DNA of 11,376 bases from Bacteroidales bacterium Bact_07 (GTDB lineage Bacteria; Bacteroidota; Bacteroidia; Bacteroidales; Tenuifilaceae): NCBI GenBank assembly GCA_001603415.1, contig LUYY01000117.1:1-11376 (forward strand), written 5' to 3'. The notes beneath the pieces are model-generated. The model saw only the letters and a list, made by a program, of their open reading frames with translations, had not been told where the DNA came from and ran no database searches. Shown here piece after piece: positions 7,353 to 11,376 of the stretch. The position numbers and the translations under genes are program-made. Every line of letters starts with the position of its first letter. Within the stretch, counting starts at the first letter, position 1.

Positions 7353-8492
7353 ATGAAATCACATAAATTAGGCATTTTCATATTTATGTTTTTTTTGAGT
7401 GTAAATAATGGAGTTTATGGGCAGACATCATATGATTCTCAATACAGAATTAATACTGCAGAAAGAATATTTAAAAATCATGGAATAAAACTTGACTGGG
7501 AAAAAAATAGTTTATCTACATTGATTGATATTGAATCAAGATTGGGAACAACTAAGAGAATAAAAGATCAATTTGGGCTAACACTGGATTGGGAGACTAA
7601 TTCGATATCAACCTTGATCGATATCGAATCCAGGCTCGGAACAGTCAAACGAATAAAAAATCAGTATGGCTTAGATCTGGATTGGATGACCAATACTATA
7701 TCAACTTTAGTGAGTATTGAATCGAAAATTGGAACTGTAAAGCGCATTAAAGACAAGTACGGCTTAGATTTTAATTGGAAGACTAATGATATCTCAACAC
7801 TAATAAATATTGAGTCTAGGTTAGGAACTACAAAGCGTATTAAAGAGAATTTTGGATTGGAGTATGATTGGAATACACATGATCTTTCTACTTTAGTTGA
7901 TATAGAGTCCAGGCTTGGTACAGCAAAAAGGATCAACGATAATTATGGTTTATCATTAGATTGGAAGTCGGAAACTTTATCTAAGCTTGTTGATATTGAA
8001 TTAAGGCTTAGTACAGCAAATAGAGTAGAAGCATTAACTGGCAAAGAAGTAGATTGGCAAAAACACTCTTTATTAGAATTAACACAAACCGAAATTAGTA
8101 TATTAAATTTTGCTACTACACAGGCTTCCTTAGCATCTAATTCTACAATAGGAAAGGACTACAATCAGGGAGTCGTACTTGATGGTGGTTATTCTGGCAT
8201 GGTCCTTCCTGGAAGCGATGGCGGAATGGTTGTAGGGGGTCCTCTGAATGGGAGCATTTTGCCAGGAAATTCTGGTGGTATGGTTATAGGAGGCCCATTA
8301 AATGGTACCATACTGCCAGGCAATAAAGGTGGTATGATTATCGGAGGGCCATTGAATGGTTCTATTCTTCCTGGGGGTTCAGGTGGAATGATCATTGGGG
8401 GACCATTGAATGGGACACTCATGCCTGGGAGTTCAGGTGGCATGATAATCGGTGGTCCCTTAAACGGCACATATCTTCGAAGCCGACGCTAG
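7353..8492 (+). CDS. Exported protein with two tandem repeat arrays, function unknown
   Basis: A 379-residue protein that I do not recognise as a named family. An N-terminal signal peptide has K2/K5, a hydrophobic core GIFIFMFFLSV and likely cleavage after VYG (about residue 23). There is no lipobox. Residues 35-251 are seven repeats of 31 residues, each with T-x-K-R-I-K, G-L-x-L-D-W and S-T-L-I-D-I-E-S-R-L-G; these are probably helical. A low-complexity linker (252-280) leads to five 18-residue units at 290-379 (GGMIIGGPLNG then S/T-I-L-P-G-N-S). Their alternation of hydrophobic triplets and Gly/Pro turns suggests a beta-solenoid. The protein ends in basic SRR. AGGAG (7341-7345) lies 7 bases before ATG 7353. 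It should act outside the cytoplasm, as a surface, adhesion or periplasmic binding protein, which makes it an odd neighbour for restriction genes. It is AT-rich. Confidence 0.85.
   Translation: MKSHKLGIFIFMFFLSVNNGVYGQTSYDSQYRINTAERIFKNHGIKLDWEKNSLSTLIDIESRLGTTKRIKDQFGLTLDWETNSISTLIDIESRLGTVKRIKNQYGLDLDWMTNTISTLVSIESKIGTVKRIKDKYGLDFNWKTNDISTLINIESRLGTTKRIKENFGLEYDWNTHDLSTLVDIESRLGTAKRINDNYGLSLDWKSETLSKLVDIELRLSTANRVEALTGKEVDWQKHSLLELTQTEISILNFATTQASLASNSTIGKDYNQGVVLDGGYSGMVLPGSDGGMVVGGPLNGSILPGNSGGMVIGGPLNGTILPGNKGGMIIGGPLNGSILPGGSGGMIIGGPLNGTLMPGSSGGMIIGGPLNGTYLRSRR
7455..8105 (+). repeat. Seven tandem 93-bp coding repeats (31 residues each)
   Basis: Units start at residues 35, 66, 97, 128, 159, 190 and 221. 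Units 2-5 are closest; units 1, 6 and 7 are more diverged. The protein is conserved but the DNA is not: ESRLG is written with different codons nearly every time (GAATCAAGATTGGGA, GAATCCAGGCTCGGA, GAGTCTAGGTTAGGA). The array is therefore old and kept by selection on the protein, not a recent slippage product. Confidence 0.9.
8220..8489 (+). repeat. Five tandem 54-bp coding repeats (18-residue Gly-rich units)
   Basis: The units start at residues 290, 308, 326, 344 and 362, each GGM-x-x-GGPLNG plus a short hydrophobic stretch and a PG turn; the last ends in LRSRR. A degenerate half unit (SGMVLPGSD) precedes them. GGPLNG uses different synonymous codons in each copy, again showing protein-level conservation. 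Confidence 0.9.
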
Positions 8493-8602
8493 AGTAATTA
8501 ATGAAATTTGGAAACAAACACACTAGTTATTTAACATATAATTATATTAATATATCAATTTATTATATATAAATATATAATTTTTATGATTAGGATTGAC
8601 TT
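8493..8602. other. Very AT-rich intergenic spacer, probable promoter region of the TOPRIM gene
   Basis: About 85% A+T over 110 bases, with many TATA-like strings. A TATAAT at 8576-8581 lies 21 bases before ATG 8603, but no clear -35 accompanies it. No hairpin followed by a T run is visible, so I see no terminator for the repeat-protein gene. Such DNA is a typical target for silencing by nucleoid proteins, which is inference here. Confidence 0.4.
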
Positions 8603-10150
8603 ATGGATATGACTGAAAATCAAATTTTCAAAATCAAACATTTTCAACAAAACCTCCCCAGTAACATAGAACAACTCTCCCAAAATCAAAGCCTTGCGGA
8701 GAGTGATTTTTTACGTTTTTGTAGAGATCGCGGTCTCCAAGTGTTTGATATTGGAAACGGTGACACTGGGGAATTTCATAGGCTTGGGTTGTTGAAAAGT
8801 GACTCAGTAGATGATTCTAAAAATCTTTCATTCCATCCTTTTCGGTCATATACCGTTTACAAAATTTTAAAAGCTTGCCATCTTCCTATAATACCCTCTG
8901 CTTCGTTAAACCATGAATCATATATGAGTCTAATCGATACTTCTTTGAAGATCATGCCTGACCAACAGGATATTGCAAAAGGTTCGATATATTGGGACTC
9001 GATTATTGATCTTGCCATAACCCTTGAGCCTGTTTATTGGCCTTTAGTAGTTGGTCAGACAAGTTACCATGGATTTCTTTCATTAGATGTCGCAGATAAA
9101 GAAAGAGATGAATATCGCATAAAGTTGATACAACTAATACTATCTCTTGACTCTGGTTACTGGGAAGATGCCCATGCGAGGCTAAGAAGGGATGCTGCAC
9201 TTCTTGATGACAATGATGAATTATACCTATTGATTCGTCTTACAAACTGGGCTCATCGAAAAAAGCTCAAGGGTAATATTTCAATGGCGCTTTGGATTCG
9301 TCATATTGCCGAGGTCATTAGACGTGCGTTTCAAGATGCCAAGAGCGTAAAATGGGAAGAAGAAGATATGGCATTTGGTTTCTGGCCTTCGGGTGCTCGT
9401 AAAATAGCATACGGATCAGAAAGACCCTTAGATAACACATTGGAGTCAATTCCGAATATCGTCCATTATTTTGGTTTATTCTCAGGAAGTGTCGTTAGAT
9501 GGTATGTTGAAGGGGATACAGAGTTTTATGCGGTCTTGGAAACCATACCCAACCCTGCTGTTTCTGGTATTGAACTACTAAATCTTCGTGGAAATATAGT
9601 CTCCGGAAGAGGTAATATTGCCATGAAACTTTCTGATGCTCTTGATCAAGACCTTTCTCTTCGAAGATTCAGCGTTATAACAATTGATAGTGATGTTGTT
9701 GCCCATATGAAAGAAATTAGACGTTATATAAAAGATAGAAAGATTATTGGGTTGATTACTGTTCATGACCCAGATTTTGAGTTCGCGAACTTCACGCTTG
9801 AAGAGCTTATAGAAATTGCAGCAAAAATGGACGAAGACAATGGATATCTTCAATTAAGTACTGGTATAGATAAATGGGAAGGTATAAAAACAGGAAAGAG
9901 CTTTGAGCAACGTTATATCCAGTTATCAAGATCTGGAAGTAGTTCCTTGAAAGGTGATATTTGGGGAAGAGCTTTGGCCAAGTATGCAATAGCTCATCCA
10001 TATCTTCGGGGTTCTACTGAGAAGAATCGACCACTAATTGATCAGGTTGGTGCAGCATTGAGAGCGAGATATTCAAACTATGACTATACGAAAGACCATT
10101 GGACGTTTAATCCAGAGACTTTTCAGAGAGTTGAGATTAAGAAAAATTGA
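8603..10150 (+). CDS. TOPRIM-domain protein without an ATPase domain, candidate defence nuclease
   Basis: A 515-residue cytosolic protein. The C-terminal part looks like an OLD-family TOPRIM domain: VEGDTE at 302-307 (catalytic-type E303), a Gly-rich turn GNIVSGRGN at 330-338, the ITIDSD acidic pair D362/D364 at 359-364, then D389-P-D391-F-E-F near the third metal site and the late helix KGDIWGRALAKYA (450-462). TOPRIM domains bind two metals and cut or join DNA or RNA. OLD-type nucleases normally carry an N-terminal ABC ATPase; here no Walker A or B motif is present. Residues 1-295 are instead a mostly helical region, with FHRLGLL and FHPFRSYTVYKIL at about 58-89. AGGA (8592-8595) lies 7 bases before ATG 8603; ATG 8609 is a possible alternative. 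It sits alone behind an AT-rich promoter region, so it may be a one-gene system or work with the genes before it. The specific family is not recognised. Confidence 0.8.
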   Translation: MDMTENQIFKIKHFQQNLPSNIEQLSQNQSLAESDFLRFCRDRGLQVFDIGNGDTGEFHRLGLLKSDSVDDSKNLSFHPFRSYTVYKILKACHLPIIPSASLNHESYMSLIDTSLKIMPDQQDIAKGSIYWDSIIDLAITLEPVYWPLVVGQTSYHGFLSLDVADKERDEYRIKLIQLILSLDSGYWEDAHARLRRDAALLDDNDELYLLIRLTNWAHRKKLKGNISMALWIRHIAEVIRRAFQDAKSVKWEEEDMAFGFWPSGARKIAYGSERPLDNTLESIPNIVHYFGLFSGSVVRWYVEGDTEFYAVLETIPNPAVSGIELLNLRGNIVSGRGNIAMKLSDALDQDLSLRRFSVITIDSDVVAHMKEIRRYIKDRKIIGLITVHDPDFEFANFTLEELIEIAAKMDEDNGYLQLSTGIDKWEGIKTGKSFEQRYIQLSRSGSSSLKGDIWGRALAKYAIAHPYLRGSTEKNRPLIDQVGAALRARYSNYDYTKDHWTFNPETFQRVEIKKN

Positions 10151-10299
10151 TGAATAGATAAGTACGGATATGCTTTACAGTTGAAACAATTGTTAAATAT
10201 TCCCACTTACTAAGCATATTCTCTTGAACATGATCGATATGATCCAATATCCGAATTATCAATCCTTAATTAGAGTATATAACTTAAATTTCCATTCGA

Positions 10300-10315
10300 C
10301 ATGCAGACTTGCATG
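10300..10315. promoter_or_regulatory. Spaced palindrome, possible operator
   Basis: CATGCA and TGCATG are exact reverse complements separated by GACT. It lies about 67 bases upstream of the candidate -35 of the small DNA-binding gene. The geometry (palindromic arms with a 4-base spacer) matches that of the operator-like repeat at 141-162, although the arm sequences differ. Confidence 0.4.
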
Positions 10316-10381
10316 ACACTTCAAATTTCAAAAAAACTCTTTTGTATAACTTTACATCTCTAATGTATTTTACTATATATA

Positions 10382-10410
10382 TTTATAATTTTATAACTGT
10401 GTGCTATACT
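10382..10410 (+). promoter_or_regulatory. Extended -10 promoter of the small DNA-binding gene
   Basis: TGCTATACT at 10402-10410 is an extended -10 element (TG, one base, then TATACT, a 5 of 6 match to TATAAT). A -35 candidate, TTTATA at 10382-10387, lies 17 bases upstream. Transcription would start near 10417, just before the GGAGG ribosome site at 10424. Confidence 0.6.
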
Positions 10411-10433
10411 GGTTTCATCATTTGGAGGAATAT

Positions 10434-10760
10434 ATGCAAAAAATTGAATCTTTACCTGAGAAATCCAAACTGAAGAAACCAGAACTAAAGATGCCAGAAC
10501 GATGGATACGTCTTAAGGAGGCTTGTGAGATGAAGGGGATAGCTTACAATTCCTTATCCCGCCCAAGAGATGCATGGCGTCAGCCTAACTGCGGCAAGGA
10601 GGATGGTATTGTAAACGGCAGAAAAGCGTGGAGACCTGATACAGTGAGAAAGTGGATACTTATGGATGACAATATGCTAAAAAGCTTATATAAAAAGCGA
10701 ATTAGAGATTTAGCAGTAAGAAATTCTCGCAGGATGAAAGGAGCCAACAGAAGCGAATAG
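10434..10760 (+). CDS. Small winged-helix-like DNA-binding protein, possible directionality factor
   Basis: A 108-residue, very basic protein. Residues 24-76 follow the plan of excisionase/AlpA-type DNA-binding domains: a recognition part WIRLKEACEMKGIAYNSLS, a loop, then a wing and helix GRKAWRPDTVRKWI. The N-terminus (KSKLKKPELKMPERW) and C-terminus (KKRIRDLAVRNSRRMK) are Lys/Arg-rich tails that would grip DNA. I chose ATG 10434, with GGAGG (10424-10428) five bases before it, over the upstream in-frame GTG 10401, which overlaps the promoter. It is the last gene before the tRNA remnant and the 11-bp iterons, the place where an excisionase-like directionality factor or its regulator often sits. 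The assignment is by layout, not by a recognised family; a plain repressor is equally possible. Confidence 0.6.
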   Translation: MQKIESLPEKSKLKKPELKMPERWIRLKEACEMKGIAYNSLSRPRDAWRQPNCGKEDGIVNGRKAWRPDTVRKWILMDDNMLKSLYKKRIRDLAVRNSRRMKGANRSE

Positions 10761-10773
10761 GTTGTAAGAATTT

Positions 10774-10797
10774 CAAAGTTTCCCCTTTGTTCTTTTT
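10774..10797 (+). terminator. Weak intrinsic terminator candidate
   Basis: CAAAG (10774-10778) and CTTTG (10785-10789) form a 5-bp stem with a 6-base loop, followed by a T-rich run TTCTTTTT. It begins 14 bases after the stop of the small DNA-binding gene. The stem is short and A/T-rich, so efficiency is doubtful. Confidence 0.3.
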
Positions 10798-10881
10798 CCC
10801 ATTGTATAGAGCAGTGAGCCCTGGGCTTTGTCAAACACTTGTGGCTTACCTTCCTAATAGGGTGTCAGGACATTTTTAGGC

Positions 10882-10890
10882 TGTGGATAA
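10882..10890 (-). other. Perfect DnaA-box 9-mer, inverted
   Basis: TGTGGATAA is the exact reverse complement of the consensus TTATCCACA. It faces the copy at 92-100 across nearly the whole window. Function is unproven. Confidence 0.35.
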
Positions 10891-10954
10891 TTCCAGGGGT
10901 TATTCTTACAGACCGCCTACCCCCTATGCCCCCCTCCCCCTTTGTTTTCACCAC

Positions 10955-10986
10955 TTTCACTAAATCTTCACTAAATCTTCACTAAA
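10955..10986. repeat. Three 11-bp direct repeats, possible arm-type or Xis binding sites
   Basis: TCTTCACTAAA occurs twice back to back (10965-10975 and 10976-10986), preceded by a near copy TTTCACTAAA (10955-10964) and followed by a decayed copy TTCTGCTAAAA (10989-10999). The period is about one helical turn, so a protein could bind the same face repeatedly. The array lies about 100 bases inside the tRNA-derived end, where tyrosine integrases and their directionality factors usually bind. Confidence 0.55.
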
Positions 10987-11088
10987 AATTCTGCTAAAAA
11001 CTGATACACGACAGTATTGACTGCTTAGATAAATATATTTAATATATGAATTAGTGAGATTTTCTGAAAATATCTGAGAGCGTACGGG

Positions 11089-11135
11089 ATAGGTTCGCAA
11101 TCTATAGGTCAGGGGTTCGAATCCCCTATTCTCCA
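11089..11135 (+). tRNA. 3' half of tRNA-Ala (anticodon CGC), likely attR core
   Basis: The anticodon stem ATAGG/TCTAT encloses the loop TTCGCAA (anticodon CGC). A 5-base variable loop AGGTC, the T arm AGGGG-TTCGAAT-CCCCT, the acceptor strand ATTCTCC and discriminator A73 follow. U70 in the acceptor strand and A73 fit alanine identity (G3-U70). No D arm and no matching 5' acceptor strand (GGGGAAT) precede it, so this is a fragment that cannot work as a tRNA; no CCA is encoded. Tyrosine integrases commonly insert in a tRNA 3' half, leaving the intact gene at one end and such a fragment at the other. Composition changes from AT-rich to GC-rich just after it. The exact left limit of the core cannot be set without the other end. 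Confidence 0.7.
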
Positions 11136-11376
11136 TCGTTTTCTTGTTCGTGCGTCGCCGATCAATCACCATTTGCAAATCCCTTGCTGCTTCATTACGT
11201 GCGAAGCCCCCCGGCGCGCGGAGTCAAATCCTTCGCCATCCATCTTATCCCCTGCCTGTTCGGTCTCCCGGTGCTCTTCTTCGCCAAGGCGTCTTCGGTT
11301 TTTCCCGGAGCGATGCCCGTTTGCTGTTCATCTGTGGTTTTAACGGATGCTTCCGTGCTCTGTCTTCGCAGCCAGC
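11136..11376. other. GC-rich flank, probably original chromosome beside the island
   Basis: About 55% G+C against AT-rich DNA to the left. One frame on the minus strand is open from the window edge to a TAA at 11195-11197 (about 60 codons, hydrophilic). It could be the end of a gene, but it is short for GC-rich DNA and not recognised. GCGAAG and CTTCGC around 11201-11237 form a weak inverted repeat. No confident gene is called. Confidence 0.4.

Larger units (their letters stand above)
10151..10433. other. AT-rich intergenic region with several inverted repeats
   Basis: No gene is seen in these 283 bases. Symmetric elements include ATATGCTT (10168-10175) paired with AAGCATAT (10212-10219), the 10-bp palindrome AACAATTGTT (10185-10194) between them, the ATGATC direct repeat near 10230-10244, and the spaced palindrome at 10300-10315. 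The promoter of the next gene closes the region. No convincing terminator follows the TOPRIM gene. Confidence 0.5.
10761..11088. other. Noncoding right arm of the island
   Basis: No credible gene. It holds the terminator candidate, a stem of GTGAGCC with GGCTTAC around 10816-10851 (one G-U pair), the palindrome TGTCAGGACA (10863-10872), the inverted DnaA 9-mer, a C-rich pyrimidine tract (about 10915-10940), the 11-bp direct repeats, and AT-rich DNA running up to the tRNA remnant. Confidence 0.6.

Noticed and set aside
7661..7936. Minus-strand 91-residue frame
   Set aside because: It is the antisense shadow of the 93-bp repeats. A repeat length divisible by three keeps an antisense frame open in every unit.
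7455..8105. Possible CRISPR-like array from regular spacing
   Set aside because: The period is 93 bp with no constant repeat and variable spacer at DNA level. Similarity is in the protein, inside one reading frame with a signal peptide.
8189..8470. Minus-strand 93-residue Pro-rich repetitive frame
   Set aside because: It is the antisense shadow of the 54-bp Gly-rich repeats, since GGP codons read as proline and glycine on the other strand. There is no ribosome site.
10168..10219. Hairpin after the TOPRIM gene as a terminator
   Set aside because: The arms are 8 bp with a 36-base loop and AT-rich, and no T run follows.
10800..10836. Minus-strand promoter with TTGACA and a TATACAAT-like string
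   Set aside because: The spacer is about 20 bases for the best -10, and there is no gene on the minus strand to its left.
11030..11135. Complete tRNA gene
   Set aside because: No D arm in register and no 5' strand pairing with ATTCTCC is present upstream; extra bases lie between any GAGC-like D-stem and the anticodon stem.
10960..11178. Minus-strand 72-residue reading frame containing MENRGFEPLTYRLRT
   Set aside because: This is the well-known false protein produced by translating the reverse strand of a tRNA 3' half. It overlaps the tRNA-Ala remnant exactly.

Overview
The window reads as the right-hand part of a mobile or accessory island in a bacterium, probably Gram-negative. Shine-Dalgarno sites are strong (AGGAGG type), genes are tightly packed on one strand, and the tRNA remnant at the right end has no encoded CCA. 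I cannot fix the lineage from sequence alone. A spirochaete such as Treponema or Sphaerochaeta is only a weak guess, from the style of the tRNA-Ala 3' half and the roughly 55% G+C right flank.

Left edge (1-161): what looks like the last codons and right inverted repeat of an IS256-family insertion sequence, then a perfect DnaA-box 9-mer, then a promoter whose downstream half is a perfect 22-bp inverted repeat that runs into the start codon of the first gene.

Restriction operon (162-7291): a 63-residue excisionase/MerR-type helix-turn-helix protein, hsdM, hsdS and hsdR of a complete type I restriction-modification system (overlaps of 11 and 4 bases), and 8 bases later a DUF4268 protein with a PD-(D/E)XK-like N-terminal domain. 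HsdM and HsdS should form the methyltransferase, HsdR adds the ATP-driven motor and nuclease, and the small HTH protein is placed to control them. The DUF4268 gene is placed as an accessory effector.

Accessory cassette (7353-10760): three AT-richer genes. One encodes an exported protein made almost wholly of two repeat arrays (seven 31-residue units, then five 18-residue Gly-rich units). Next is a 515-residue protein with a TOPRIM nuclease-like domain but no ATPase domain, which is a candidate single-gene defence effector. Last is a 108-residue winged-helix-like DNA-binding protein with its own extended -10 promoter.

Right end (10761-11376): noncoding DNA with a second, inverted DnaA 9-mer, a short array of 11-bp direct repeats, and the 3' half of a tRNA-Ala without its 5' half. 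Base composition then jumps to GC-rich sequence. This is the expected anatomy of an attR site, with the intact tRNA and probably the integrase lying left of the window. The most unusual items are the two-array repeat protein, the ATPase-less TOPRIM protein, the start-codon operator of the HTH/type I operon, and the att end with iterons and a possible directionality factor.
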